From an uncultured Prevotellaceae bacterium (GTDB taxonomy: Bacteria > Bacteroidota > Bacteroidia > Bacteroidales > Bacteroidaceae), in the NCBI GenBank assembly GCA_900315745.1, contig ONAG01000042.1:1-44178 (forward strand): a stretch of DNA of 44,178 nt. Direction: 5' to 3'. Positions 24,595 through 34,689 of the stretch are shown here, piece by piece. Position 1 is the stretch's first letter; every line of letters starts with the position of its first letter. The translations under genes were made by a program, and so were the position numbers. The notes below the pieces were generated by a model. It was not told the DNA's origin and did not search any database. It was given only the letters and a program-made list of their open reading frames with translations.

Positions 24595-25893
24595 ATGACC
24601 TTGCGAGACCGGCAGATATTGCACTTGGCTTTGCCTTCCATCGTATCCAACATCACTGTTCCTTTGCTTGGACTGGTTGATGTTGCCATAGTGGGACACA
24701 TGGGCAACGCTGTTTATATAGGGGCTGTATCTGTCGGCTCCATGATTTTCAATACCATTTATTGGCTTTTTGGATTCCTCAGAATGGGGACGAGTGGCAT
24801 GACGTCACAGGCATTGGGTAGAAGGAAACTTGGAACAGTCTCCCAGCTGCTTGTAAGGTCGCTGGCTGTGGCTTTGGCAATAGCATTGGTGTTGATTCTT
24901 TTGCAGGTTCCAATCAAGCGCATAGCCATGTTTCTCGTGGAACCTGAAGTCGAAATAGAAACGCTCGCATCGGATTATTTCAACATCTGTGTCTGGGGAG
25001 CTCCCGCCATGCTGTCTCTCTATGCGTTGTGTGGTTGGATGGTAGGCATGCAGAATACACGCCTGCCCATGATTGTATCCATTACTCAGAATGTTGTCAA
25101 TATAATGGCAAGCATTTGTCTTGTATATGGATTCAAAATGAAAATCGAAGGTGTAGCATGGGGAACGGTAATCGCACAATATGTAGGTGTGCTTGTTGCT
25201 GTGTTGGTGATTTGCAGATGCTATGGGAGGTTGGGAAAATACCTAAAATGGAAAGGGTTGTTTGGAAAAAGGAAAATGTTCGACTTTTTCAAACTTAATA
25301 CTGACATATTTTTTAGGACAGTTTGTCTTGTAGCTGTCAATTTGTTCTTTCTCTCGTTCGGAGCCAGGCAGGGTTCTTTGATTTTGGCGGTGAATACACT
25401 GCTTGTCCAACTTTACATCTTGTTTTCATATTTTCTTGATGGCTTTGCCTTTGCAGGGGAAGCTATTTGTGGTAAGTACTATGGGGCATCCAACAATGCG
25501 GCGTTTCAAGAAACGGTAAGGCGTGTTTTTGTATGGGGCGCTTTTGTGGCATTGTTTTTTACATGTATCTATCTGTTTGGAGGATTGCACTTTCTTAATT
25601 TGCTTACCGACCAAAAGGAGGTGGTGGAGAGGGCTGCTGATTTTTATTATTGGGCAGTTGCCGTACCTCTTGTTGGCGTTTCTGCTTTTGTGTGGGACGG
25701 CGTTTTCATAGGGATAACTGCATCTCGCGGAATGTTGTTGTCTTCTGTTGCAGCCACCTTGTCTTTCTTCATTTGTTTTGGTGCGATGCAAGGGCTTTAT
25801 GGCAATCATGCTTTATGGATGGCGTTTCTCTTGTTTTTGGCAGTAAGAGGAATTGTTCAAACATTCATATTTGTAAAATGTTATAATAAATGA
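24595..25893 (+). CDS. MATE-family efflux transporter (DinF-like)
   Basis: A 432-residue polytopic protein of about 12 membrane helices in two related halves. It begins LRDRQILHLALPSIVSNITVP with GLVDVAIVGHMG (the typical MATE start) and has GTSGMTSQALGRR in the first half and AGEAICGKYYGA in the second. These are DinF-subgroup features. MATE proteins export cationic or organic compounds using Na+ or H+. The substrate is unknown. It follows the alcohol dehydrogenase gene by 11 bp. Confidence 0.93.
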   Translation: MTLRDRQILHLALPSIVSNITVPLLGLVDVAIVGHMGNAVYIGAVSVGSMIFNTIYWLFGFLRMGTSGMTSQALGRRKLGTVSQLLVRSLAVALAIALVLILLQVPIKRIAMFLVEPEVEIETLASDYFNICVWGAPAMLSLYALCGWMVGMQNTRLPMIVSITQNVVNIMASICLVYGFKMKIEGVAWGTVIAQYVGVLVAVLVICRCYGRLGKYLKWKGLFGKRKMFDFFKLNTDIFFRTVCLVAVNLFFLSFGARQGSLILAVNTLLVQLYILFSYFLDGFAFAGEAICGKYYGASNNAAFQETVRRVFVWGAFVALFFTCIYLFGGLHFLNLLTDQKEVVERAADFYYWAVAVPLVGVSAFVWDGVFIGITASRGMLLSSVAATLSFFICFGAMQGLYGNHALWMAFLLFLAVRGIVQTFIFVKCYNK

Positions 25894-25979
25894 CATTTTG
25901 CTTGTTTCCTTCGTACTTTTTAGATATAAGTACGCATATTTAAAATATATTATTTATTTAGGTTTTTTCCTTAGTTTGT

Positions 25980-26010
25980 TTTGATGTAACCAACATTTTT
26001 CTTACCTTTG
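25980..26010 (+). promoter_or_regulatory. Canonical Bacteroidota promoter for the alpha-2-macroglobulin gene
   Basis: TTTG (25980-25983), 19 bp, TACCTTTG (26003-26010): a near-perfect -33/-7 pair, 27 bp before ATG 26038. Confidence 0.8.
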
Positions 26011-26037
26011 TGGTCTAAAATACACTTATTTTTTTTG

Positions 26038-29000
26038 ATGAGACAATTTTTTTTGTTTACAATATTCTTTATCCTTAATGCCATGCCATTGTCCGCTCAA
26101 TCTTATGATAACCTTTGGAAACAAGTAGGTGAGGCTCAAAACAAGGATTTACCCAAGACTGCAATTGAGGTCTTGGACAAGATTATCGTTAAAGCAACTA
26201 ATGAAAAAGAATATGGGCATTTGTTAAAAGCACAATTGTCTAAGGCAAAGGAAGTGACTTCTATCACACCAGATTCGTTGCAGCCGGAGGTACAGCGACT
26301 TGTCAAGGAAGAGGAAGGATTTCGCTCAAGCAACCCTGTTCTTGCTGCTGTTTTGCAATCTGTCTTAGGCGGAATTTATGAAGAAAACAACTCTTTGGGT
26401 GAAGACCACATGGAGAAAAGCAAGGCTTATTATCTCAAGTCACTTTCCAACCCAGAGATGTTGGCTGACGCAAAGGTTGGTTCGATAGCTCCTTTAACTG
26501 TAGTAAGGACTGACAGCAAATTTTTTAACAATGACCTTCTCCATGTGCTTAGCTTCCAAGCACGCAATTACTCTCTCATGCACGACTTTTATGAGAAAGC
26601 TGGTCGTAGAGAGGCTGCTTGCTTGGCTGCTTGTTTTGGATTGAAAGAGCGCGAGCTTGCAAGGGCTGACGCCAAGGCGGCTACTTCGCCAATGGTGAAA
26701 GAGATCGATTCCCTTATGCAGGTTTATGCAGACCTTGATGTCTCCGGGGAATTGGCTCTTTGCAAGTATAGGATACTGAAAGGAGCCGAAGATGTGAAAC
26801 CTGGACAACTGGTTGATTTTATCGCCATGGCTCAAAAGAGGTGGGCAAATTGGAAGCGCATACAAGAATTGCAAAACGAGAGAAACAACTTGGTACAGCC
26901 TATGTTCTCAGTTGACTTGGGCAGCCAGATGTTGTTGCCCGACAAGGAACGCGTGGTTAAATTGGAAAACTTGCGCAACATAAATGCTCTTTCCATGAAT
27001 TTGGCAAGGGTAAATCTTGATGTCAGCGAGAGATCTTACTACCTGTATGAGAACAGAGATTTTGATTTGGTGCGCAAGGCTATTGTCAAGGGGACAGAGA
27101 GAAAAGTTTCATGCACTTTCCAAGGACATAAAGAATACGAACTCTTCAATGATTCCATCGTCTTAGGCCCTCTAAAGAAAGGTGTCTATCTTGTGGAATT
27201 CTCTGCTGACAACATTTCTGAAGTTGCCAGAACTTTGATTTATGTGAGCGATATTTATGCACTTCGTCAGTCGTTGCCTGGTGACAAGACGCGTTTTGTA
27301 GTGGTGAATGCCACAACAGGCAAACCCATTTCGAAAGCAAAGATTCGTTTCACAAATGACAATGAAGAGAAGGAAGAGGTCGTAAAAACATGCGATGACA
27401 AAGGCGAACTTGTCTATGATGGCAACTTGGTTCGTTGCAAAGTGTTTGCATACACTGAGGATGACAAATATTGCCCCTATCAGGACTTGTGGGAACAGAG
27501 CTTCCGGTATTATCCTGTTGACAAAGAGAAAAAGACAACCCAGATATTTACAGACAGGGCAATTTACCGCCCAGGACAAGAGGTGCACTTGGCTCTTGTA
27601 AGGTTTGCAAACTACAATGGCATTGAGAACAAAGTCCTGGAGGGAGAGAGACTTGATGTTACCCTAAGGGATGCAAACTATAAAGAAGTTGCCACGAAAA
27701 CAGTTACAACAGACGAATGGGGAAAGGCAAATCTGACTTTTACTCTTCCAAATAATGGTTTGACAGGGCGTTTCACCATACAAACTCGAAATGGGAGCAC
27801 TTCTATCAGGGTTGAGGAATACAAACGCCCTACTTTCCAAGTGGAGATGGAGGAGGTGAAACAATCCTACAAGGATGGTGACACCATTACTGTCTATGGC
27901 AAGGCTAATACCTTCTCTGGTGTTCCTGTTCAGGGTGCAAAAGTAAAATATTCCGTTGTCAGACGCACGGCAAGTTGGTGGTGGTCGATGAGTGCTGATG
28001 AGGATCTGGTGGAGGATGCCGAGACTATTTGCGATGAGAAAGGCTCTTTCTCCATGGAGGTACCGATGGTTTTGCCTGACAAACCTGAAGGACAACTCTT
28101 TGGAAGATATGCTTCAAGATATTACAACATTGCTGTAGAAGCTGTCGTGACAGACCAAGCTGGCGAAAGCCATCAGGCTTCTATCAGCCTGCCTCTAAGC
28201 GACAAGCCTACGGCATTTGACTTCAGCATCCAGAATCGTATTTTGAAAGACAGCATACCACCTGTGACTTTCACGTTGCGCAACATGGCTGGAAATCTTA
28301 TTGACGGTGATGTTGAATTCTTTATAGATGACAGCAAGGCGTTCCAAGCCAAAGCAAATGAACCTGTGGTTTTGCCATTGAAAGGCAAAATGCTTGCTTC
28401 TGGAAAACATGTCATCAAGGCTATATGCATGGGTGATACCGTGACGCATGATTTTGTTTTATTCTCTCTCGAAGACAAAAAACCATGTGTGGAAACTCAC
28501 GACTGGTTCTATGCCACAGCCAGACAGTTCTCAAATGACGATAAGCCTGTAGTAGTGCAAGTGGGTTCTTCCGACCCTCACACTTATGTGCTTTATAGCG
28601 TGATTTCGGAAAACAGGATTTTGGAACAAGGACATTTCATCCTAAACAATGCCAACCAAACACGCAAGTGGTACTACAAGGAAGAATATGGCACGGGCGT
28701 GGTTATTACCTTCACGTGGGTGAGAGACGGTGTGCAGTATAAGCACACTCACGAGATTCAAAGACCAATGCCCGACAAACGCATCTTGCTCGCTTGGGAA
28801 ACGTTCCGTGACAGATTGCAGCCTGGTACACAGGAGGAATGGACGCTTAAGGCTACTTATCCTGATGGCAGTCCAGCAGACGCACAACTTATAGCCACAC
28901 TTTTCGACCATTCTCTTGATGAAATTGTGAGCCACAGTTGGTGGATGAGAAACATGATGGGAGTTAACTTGCCATATGTGGAATGGAAATCAAGAGACAT

Positions 29001-31518
29001 TGCTTCAGTAGGCCTGTACAAAAACCAATATCTGAAAGGCGTGTATGTTGAACCGTTGAGGATTTCTTCTTTCGATTCAGACCTGTTCATGCTTTGGCAA
29101 CCAAGGGTCTTCATGCATCGCGCATATTCGAACAGAATGCTTAAAAGTGCCAATGTGGCGGCAGATGAGGAGATGCTTCTTGATGCCATGCCAATGCCGA
29201 TGGAGGAGGCTAAGGCTTTTGGAAATGCAGAAATGAAAATGGAAGAGGCCTCTTCTGATGATGGTGATTTGAGCAAGTCCGATGAACTCGACAACGTGAG
29301 CGTAAGGGAAAACTTGGACGAAACGGCTTTCTTCATGCCTGCTGTATCAACTGATGCCGATGGAAGGATGTCGTTAAAATTCACGCTGCCTGAGGCTGTA
29401 ACAACATGGAGGTTCATAGGATTGGCCACTGACAGAAAGGTGAATTATGGTACTATTGAAGGCAATGCAGTAGCTCAGAAAGACATCATGGTGGTGCCAA
29501 ATGTGCCTCGATTTGTCAGACTTGGTGACAAGGCTCAGATAGTAGCCAGAATTTTCAATACCACCGACAATAGCATCAGCGGAAAAGCAAGGATGCAACT
29601 CGTTGACCCTGAAACAGAACAAGTGGTGGCAAGCCAGGAGAAAGACTTTTCTTTTGATGCAAAACAAACTACCAATGTGGTGTTCGACTACATGCCTTCA
29701 GACAAGACGGGCGTATTGATTTGCAAGATTGTGGCTTCAGGAAATGGATTCTCTGATGGCGAACAGCATTACCTGCCTGTTCTCCCACGTACGGAACTCA
29801 TTACGAAAACATTGCCTTTTACGCAAAATTCACCCAAAACCACTATCATAAACCTCGACAAACTATTCCCCAAAGGGGTGGAGGATGCAAAACTGACAGT
29901 GGAATATACCAACAATCCTGCTTGGATGATGATTCAGGCTCTTCCCACCATGGCTGTTGGCGACAGCGACAATGCCATCACTCAGGCAATGTCATATTAT
30001 GCCAATGCCTTGGGTCAATATATCATGAATCTGTCGCCCATCATCAAACAGACGGTGATGAAGTGGAGAGATGAACAGGGCGCTCTCGAAAGCAACCTGG
30101 CTAAAAACGAGGAACTCAAAGACTTGCTTCTCAATGAGACACCTTGGGTGGGAGAGGCTGACAAGGAGGAAAGCCAAAAGCGTAGCTTGGTGAAATTCTT
30201 TGATGAGGAGACCTTAAGCATCAGACTCAACTCTGCTCTCGAAAAAATCAAGGGACTGCAATTGGGCAATGGCGCATGGTGTTGGTGGAAAGGTATGGAA
30301 GGGAGTCCTTACATGACAACTGCGGTCAGCGAGATGTTCATAAGGCTCAACAAGATGATTGGGCAACAAAAAGACACCAAGGAGATGCTCGACAAGGCTT
30401 TCGGATTCCTCGACAAGTATCTCAAGGAGGAAGAAGCCGAACTGAGAAAATTGGAAAAGAAAGGTTATAAGGTTCGCCCAAGCGAGACGGCTATTGACAT
30501 CCTCTACAATTATGCAGTGGATGGTCGCAAGCCTTCGTCCAGTATGAGCAAGACCGTGAATTACATGATAGCTCTCTTTGAGAAGAAAACCACGGAATTC
30601 ACAATATACGGAAAGGCAAGGGCTGCTGTGATCTTGTCACATTTCGGAAAAGTGGCAAAAGCAAAGGAGTTCATGAGAAGCGTTGAAGAATATTCAGTAG
30701 CAACCGAAGATATGGGACGCTATTATGATACTCGAAAGGCTTACTATTCTTGGTTTAGCTATAATATCCCTACCGAAGTGGCTGTAATGGAGGCTTACAA
30801 GAAACTGACCCCGGAGAAGACTGTCGAACTGGATGAGATGAGGATATGGCTTTTGCAACAGAAGAGGGCGCAAATATGGAATACGCCAATCAACAGCGTA
30901 GATGCTGTGTATGCCTTCCTCGATGGCAATATGGGAAGCCTCGAAAAGCAAGAGGAAACCAAATTGACTGTGGATGATGAAGTTATAGAAACCTCAAAGG
31001 CTACTGCTGGTTTGGGATATGTGAAGGGTGCAATGAAAGCTCAAGGCAAAAAGCAGTTTGCGGCTCAAAAGACTTCTACAGGAACGTCATGGGGAGCACT
31101 TTATGCACAGTTCTACCAAGATGTGGCTCAAGTGGAGGCATCCGCAGCTGACTTGTCGGTGAAACGAGAGGTGCTGTCAAATAACGGCGTATTGAAAGTG
31201 GGTGACAAAGTCATCGTCAGAATAACCATTAAAGCCGAGAGAAACCTTGACTTTGTGGAGGTGATAGACCGCAGGCCTGCATGTCTTGAACCGGTGGAAC
31301 AAGTTTCGAGATATCAATATGGATATTATGTCTCGCCAAAAGACTATTCCACCAACTATTATTTCAACAAATTGCCTAAGGGGACGCATGTCCTGGAAAC
31401 GGAATACTACATTGACAGGAAAGGTGAATACATCTCGGGCACGTGCAAGGTTCAGTGTGCATACGCACCAGAATTTTCTGCTACAGGAAATGCCATAAAA
31501 GTGAAAGTGAACGAATGA
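26038..31518 (+). CDS. Alpha-2-macroglobulin-like periplasmic protein without thioester
   Basis: An 1826-residue protein with a signal peptide (about 1-20, PLSAQ; no lipobox). A helical N-terminal region (about 20-270) precedes macroglobulin domains: MG2 near residue 504 (TDRAIYRPGQEVHLALV), the A2M domain near 1090 (ENLDETAFFMPAVSTD; LPEAVTTWRFIGLATD), and the thioester-type helical domain from about 1292 (NPAWMMIQALP; GNGAWCWWKGMEG). Where thioester-containing relatives have C-x-E-Q before YYANAL, this protein has DNAITQAMSYYANAL, so the covalent trap residues are absent. Bacterial A2Ms are thought to inhibit invading proteases, often with PBP1C; no PBP1C is here. The DUF1573 gene overlaps its stop. 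Confidence 0.88.
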   Translation: MRQFFLFTIFFILNAMPLSAQSYDNLWKQVGEAQNKDLPKTAIEVLDKIIVKATNEKEYGHLLKAQLSKAKEVTSITPDSLQPEVQRLVKEEEGFRSSNPVLAAVLQSVLGGIYEENNSLGEDHMEKSKAYYLKSLSNPEMLADAKVGSIAPLTVVRTDSKFFNNDLLHVLSFQARNYSLMHDFYEKAGRREAACLAACFGLKERELARADAKAATSPMVKEIDSLMQVYADLDVSGELALCKYRILKGAEDVKPGQLVDFIAMAQKRWANWKRIQELQNERNNLVQPMFSVDLGSQMLLPDKERVVKLENLRNINALSMNLARVNLDVSERSYYLYENRDFDLVRKAIVKGTERKVSCTFQGHKEYELFNDSIVLGPLKKGVYLVEFSADNISEVARTLIYVSDIYALRQSLPGDKTRFVVVNATTGKPISKAKIRFTNDNEEKEEVVKTCDDKGELVYDGNLVRCKVFAYTEDDKYCPYQDLWEQSFRYYPVDKEKKTTQIFTDRAIYRPGQEVHLALVRFANYNGIENKVLEGERLDVTLRDANYKEVATKTVTTDEWGKANLTFTLPNNGLTGRFTIQTRNGSTSIRVEEYKRPTFQVEMEEVKQSYKDGDTITVYGKANTFSGVPVQGAKVKYSVVRRTASWWWSMSADEDLVEDAETICDEKGSFSMEVPMVLPDKPEGQLFGRYASRYYNIAVEAVVTDQAGESHQASISLPLSDKPTAFDFSIQNRILKDSIPPVTFTLRNMAGNLIDGDVEFFIDDSKAFQAKANEPVVLPLKGKMLASGKHVIKAICMGDTVTHDFVLFSLEDKKPCVETHDWFYATARQFSNDDKPVVVQVGSSDPHTYVLYSVISENRILEQGHFILNNANQTRKWYYKEEYGTGVVITFTWVRDGVQYKHTHEIQRPMPDKRILLAWETFRDRLQPGTQEEWTLKATYPDGSPADAQLIATLFDHSLDEIVSHSWWMRNMMGVNLPYVEWKSRDIASVGLYKNQYLKGVYVEPLRISSFDSDLFMLWQPRVFMHRAYSNRMLKSANVAADEEMLLDAMPMPMEEAKAFGNAEMKMEEASSDDGDLSKSDELDNVSVRENLDETAFFMPAVSTDADGRMSLKFTLPEAVTTWRFIGLATDRKVNYGTIEGNAVAQKDIMVVPNVPRFVRLGDKAQIVARIFNTTDNSISGKARMQLVDPETEQVVASQEKDFSFDAKQTTNVVFDYMPSDKTGVLICKIVASGNGFSDGEQHYLPVLPRTELITKTLPFTQNSPKTTIINLDKLFPKGVEDAKLTVEYTNNPAWMMIQALPTMAVGDSDNAITQAMSYYANALGQYIMNLSPIIKQTVMKWRDEQGALESNLAKNEELKDLLLNETPWVGEADKEESQKRSLVKFFDEETLSIRLNSALEKIKGLQLGNGAWCWWKGMEGSPYMTTAVSEMFIRLNKMIGQQKDTKEMLDKAFGFLDKYLKEEEAELRKLEKKGYKVRPSETAIDILYNYAVDGRKPSSSMSKTVNYMIALFEKKTTEFTIYGKARAAVILSHFGKVAKAKEFMRSVEEYSVATEDMGRYYDTRKAYYSWFSYNIPTEVAVMEAYKKLTPEKTVELDEMRIWLLQQKRAQIWNTPINSVDAVYAFLDGNMGSLEKQEETKLTVDDEVIETSKATAGLGYVKGAMKAQGKKQFAAQKTSTGTSWGALYAQFYQDVAQVEASAADLSVKREVLSNNGVLKVGDKVIVRITIKAERNLDFVEVIDRRPACLEPVEQVSRYQYGYYVSPKDYSTNYYFNKLPKGTHVLETEYYIDRKGEYISGTCKVQCAYAPEFSATGNAIKVKVNE

Positions 31519-32609
31519 CAATGACAAAAGTGAAGGGAACATCTGTATCGGTTCTAATACTTGCCTTGATGATGTGGGCTTTGGCTGCCAATACGGTCAA
31601 AGCACAAATGATAACATCGTCAAACCAAGTTATCGACTGTGGACAGGTGCTTTTCAGGAAACCGGTCACTGTGCATTTCGAACTGACAAATCAAGGCAAG
31701 GGGAATGCTGTCATTAAGAATGTCGAAACAAGCTGTGGATGCATGAATGTGATTTATCCCAAGGGAATGATTTCAGAAAACAAACCATTCATCGTCACTG
31801 CTACATACGATGCAAAACTCATGGGACATTTCGAGAAGTACATAGACATCTACACCAATGAGGCGTCGCTGCCATTCACACTGACAATGAAAGGGGTTGT
31901 GGTGGCAGAAACAAAGGACTATGAGGGGCAGTATCCTTATGTGCTGGGAAAATTGAAGACTGATAGGACGGAAATAGCTTTCGATGACGTGGATAAAGGA
32001 GACCATCCCGTGCAAGAGATACATGTGCTTAATAGTACAAGTGAAACGGTGACACCTCTGGTTATGAACCTGCCAGATTTCATAAAAGCTGACGTGTCGC
32101 CGTCAACCCTTGCTCCAGGAAAGCCGGGAATAATCTACCTCACACTGAATTCTGACAAGCTTCAGCATCTCGGATTGGTGCAAAACACCGCATATCTGGG
32201 ACTTAAAAGGGGAGACCGAATGAACGCTGACAATGCATTCGACATTACTACCATTCTGTTGCCTAATTTCGGGATAGTAACAGACCAACAATTGGTCTAT
32301 ATGCCAAAATTGAAAATCTCTGAGACAACTCTCGATTTAGGAACATTCGAAGGAAAAAAGAAAAAGAAAGGAACTATCAATATTGAAAACCTCGGGCGCA
32401 CTGATTTGGAAATATATGCCATACAGTCGTTCACAGAGGGACTGACAATAGAAATGAATGATCCTGTGATACAGCCAGGCATGTCGGAAAAGCTACGTAT
32501 AACTGCCGACAAGAAAATGCTTAAAGGGGTGAAAGCCCAACCCAAAGTGCTGCTTATCACAAATGACCCAAGGTCGCCAAAGGTCATTATCGACGTAAAT
32601 GTAAAATAA
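31515..32609 (+). CDS. DUF1573-type secreted protein
   Basis: A 364-residue protein with a signal peptide (about 1-30). The mature part has repeated Ig-like beta domains of the DUF1573/ASPM-SPD-2-Hydin type: DCGQVLFRKPVTVHFELTN, then KNVETSCGCMNV (the characteristic CGC), and a C-terminal repeat LDLGTFEGKKKKKG. Such proteins are envelope-associated in Bacteroidota with unknown function. The ATG overlaps the stop of the alpha-2-macroglobulin gene (ATGA), so the two are translationally coupled and may act together. A second ATG lies two codons downstream. Confidence 0.85.
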   Translation: MTMTKVKGTSVSVLILALMMWALAANTVKAQMITSSNQVIDCGQVLFRKPVTVHFELTNQGKGNAVIKNVETSCGCMNVIYPKGMISENKPFIVTATYDAKLMGHFEKYIDIYTNEASLPFTLTMKGVVVAETKDYEGQYPYVLGKLKTDRTEIAFDDVDKGDHPVQEIHVLNSTSETVTPLVMNLPDFIKADVSPSTLAPGKPGIIYLTLNSDKLQHLGLVQNTAYLGLKRGDRMNADNAFDITTILLPNFGIVTDQQLVYMPKLKISETTLDLGTFEGKKKKKGTINIENLGRTDLEIYAIQSFTEGLTIEMNDPVIQPGMSEKLRITADKKMLKGVKAQPKVLLITNDPRSPKVIIDVNVK

Positions 32610-32674
32610 ACCTATCCAAAGCATCATCATTAATGCTTGGTGAGCGGAGGAGTAATAAATAATACAAGGGGATT

Positions 32675-33775
32675 ATGCAACATCCTGAAAATAGTGAAGA
32701 ATACAAGGGATTGACAGTTAATTCTGGAGTGGTGCAACCTTCGTCCATAAATCCATATCTCCAGCGAAACAAATTCCGACGGAGAGATTACTCTGTGTCG
32801 GAAATGGTGGAAGGGATAAGTAAGGGTGATGTCACCATCCTTAGCCAGGCTGTAACGCTGGTGGAGAGTGTAAACCCAAATCATCAGGCAAAGGCTCAAG
32901 AGGTCATAGAGAAATGTCTCCCTCTTAGTGGCAAATCTCTGAGGGTGGGTATCAGTGGAGTGCCTGGAGCAGGAAAAAGCACCTCTATCGACATGTTCGG
33001 ATGTCATGTTCTCGATACCAAAGGAGGAAAGCTCGCGGTGCTGGCTATAGACCCGAGTAGCGAACGCTCAAAAGGAAGTATTTTAGGAGACAAGACCAGA
33101 ATGGAGAAATTGTCACTTAGACCAGAGGCGTTCATACGACCCAGCCCAACGGCTGGCTCGCTTGGTGGTGTGGCGAGAAAGACAAGAGAAACAATCATTC
33201 TTTGCGAAGCAGCAGGATATGACAAAATCTTCGTCGAGACAGTGGGAGTTGGACAAAGTGAGACTGCTTGCCATTCTATGGTGGATTTCTTCCTTTTGAT
33301 ACAACTTGCTGGTACGGGAGATGAATTGCAAGGGATTAAACGAGGCATAATGGAAATAGCCGATGGCATCGTCATCAACAAATGCGATGGCAACAATGTG
33401 GACAAATGCCAAATGGCTGCTACCAATTTCAGAAATGCTTTGCATTTCTTCCCTCCATCGGATAGCGGATGGATGCCTAAGGTGATGTGCTATAGCGGAT
33501 TCTATGGCTTGGGAATAAAGGAAATATGGGACATGATATACCAGTATTTTGACTTCGTCAAGAACAATGGCTACTTCGATTACAGAAGGAACGCACAAAA
33601 CAAATATTGGATGTATGAGACCATCAACGAACAGCTGAAAAACAGCTTCTATAATAGTCCCGATATCATCGACAGGCTGGTAGAGGCTGAGAATAGTGTG
33701 CTTAAGGGACAGCAGACTTCTTTCGCAGCTGCAGGACAACTGCTCGATGCGTATTTCGAAAACTTGAAAAAATAA
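32675..33775 (+). CDS. meaB: Methylmalonyl-CoA mutase-associated GTPase MeaB
   Basis: A 366-residue G3E-family GTPase. The P-loop is GVPGAGKST (about 94-102). It continues with AIDPSSERSKGSILGDKTRM, FIRPSPTAGSLGGVARKTRE, VETVGVGQSE and NKCDG, all diagnostic of MeaB/ArgK. It loads and protects the B12-dependent methylmalonyl-CoA mutase used in propionate formation from succinate. The mutase genes mutA and mutB are not in this window. A GGGG-containing ribosome site precedes ATG 32675. ispH begins four bp after its stop, so the two are likely co-transcribed. Confidence 0.95.
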   Translation: MQHPENSEEYKGLTVNSGVVQPSSINPYLQRNKFRRRDYSVSEMVEGISKGDVTILSQAVTLVESVNPNHQAKAQEVIEKCLPLSGKSLRVGISGVPGAGKSTSIDMFGCHVLDTKGGKLAVLAIDPSSERSKGSILGDKTRMEKLSLRPEAFIRPSPTAGSLGGVARKTRETIILCEAAGYDKIFVETVGVGQSETACHSMVDFFLLIQLAGTGDELQGIKRGIMEIADGIVINKCDGNNVDKCQMAATNFRNALHFFPPSDSGWMPKVMCYSGFYGLGIKEIWDMIYQYFDFVKNNGYFDYRRNAQNKYWMYETINEQLKNSFYNSPDIIDRLVEAENSVLKGQQTSFAAAGQLLDAYFENLKK

Positions 33776-33779
33776 TATA

Positions 33780-34664
33780 ATGCTACGAATTGAGATTGAC
33801 ACGCAAAGCGGATTCTGCTTCGGGGTGACCACAGCCATAAACAAGGCCGAGGAAAAACTCCGTGAGGAGAATACTCTGTATTGTCTTGGAGATATCGTGC
33901 ATAATGGAATGGAATGCCAAAGACTTCAGAAAATGGGGCTGGCTACAATCAACCATGAACAACTGTCGCAGTTGCATGATGTCAAGGTGATGCTTCGGGC
34001 ACACGGAGAACCACCTACAACTTATGCCGTGGCACGCAAAAACAACATAGAAATTGTGGACACTACGTGCCCCGTGGTGCTCCAACTACAAAAAAGAATA
34101 AAAAAACAGTTCGACAGCAATCCTAATGCGCAAATTGTAATATTTGGAAAAAACGGACATGCAGAGGTGCTCGGACTCGTAGGGCAAACAAACAACACGG
34201 CAATCGTGGTGGAAAATCTGGAGGATGTGGAAAAACTGGATTTCAATAGGGATATTTTCCTCTATTCTCAAACTACAAAGTCGCTTGACGAATTCCACCT
34301 TATTATTAATTATATACAAAACCACATTTCCAATGAGGCCTCCTTCAAAAGTTTCGACACCATTTGCCGACAAGTGGCCAATAGAATAACCAATATTGCC
34401 GACTTTGCCGCAAGGCATAATCTTATTCTCTTTGTCTCTGGAGGGAAAAGCAGCAATGGCAAGGTGTTGTTCAACCAGTGTAAAATGGTCAATCAGAATT
34501 CACACCAAATAGAAGGACCTGAGGAGATTGACATGAAATGGCTCGACAATATTGAGTCGGTGGGCATATGCGGAGCTACAAGCACACCAAAATGGCTCAT
34601 GGAAAAATGCAGAAATTTCATTCTTGAAAAAGAAATAAACATATCATCGAATAATAATAAATAA
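33780..34664 (+). CDS. ispH: 4-hydroxy-3-methylbut-2-enyl diphosphate reductase
   Basis: A 294-residue IspH/LytB, the last enzyme of the non-mevalonate (MEP) isoprenoid pathway, making IPP and DMAPP. The three Cys ligands of the 4Fe-4S cluster are Cys13 (GFCFGV), Cys97 (TTCPVV) and Cys196 (TICRQV). His41 (VHN), His75 (RAHG) and Glu129 (GHAEV) fit the active site. In other Bacteroidales it often neighbours cmk and porQ; here they lie on the opposite strand 3 kb downstream with a C10 protease between. The polyprenyl synthase at 40534 uses its products. Confidence 0.95.
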   Translation: MLRIEIDTQSGFCFGVTTAINKAEEKLREENTLYCLGDIVHNGMECQRLQKMGLATINHEQLSQLHDVKVMLRAHGEPPTTYAVARKNNIEIVDTTCPVVLQLQKRIKKQFDSNPNAQIVIFGKNGHAEVLGLVGQTNNTAIVVENLEDVEKLDFNRDIFLYSQTTKSLDEFHLIINYIQNHISNEASFKSFDTICRQVANRITNIADFAARHNLILFVSGGKSSNGKVLFNQCKMVNQNSHQIEGPEEIDMKWLDNIESVGICGATSTPKWLMEKCRNFILEKEINISSNNNK

Positions 34665-34689
34665 CAAATAATAATTTAGGTTTAATCTT

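Noticed and set aside
25875-25899. AAAATGT / ACATTTT hairpin at the end of the MATE gene as a terminator
   Set aside because: Weak AT-only stem overlapping the stop codon, without a proper T-run.
32616-32640. Imperfect hairpin (CCAAAGCAT / ATGCTTGG) between the DUF1573 gene and meaB as a terminator
   Set aside because: The stem is short and AT-rich with a bulge and no following T-tract; not convincing as a terminator.
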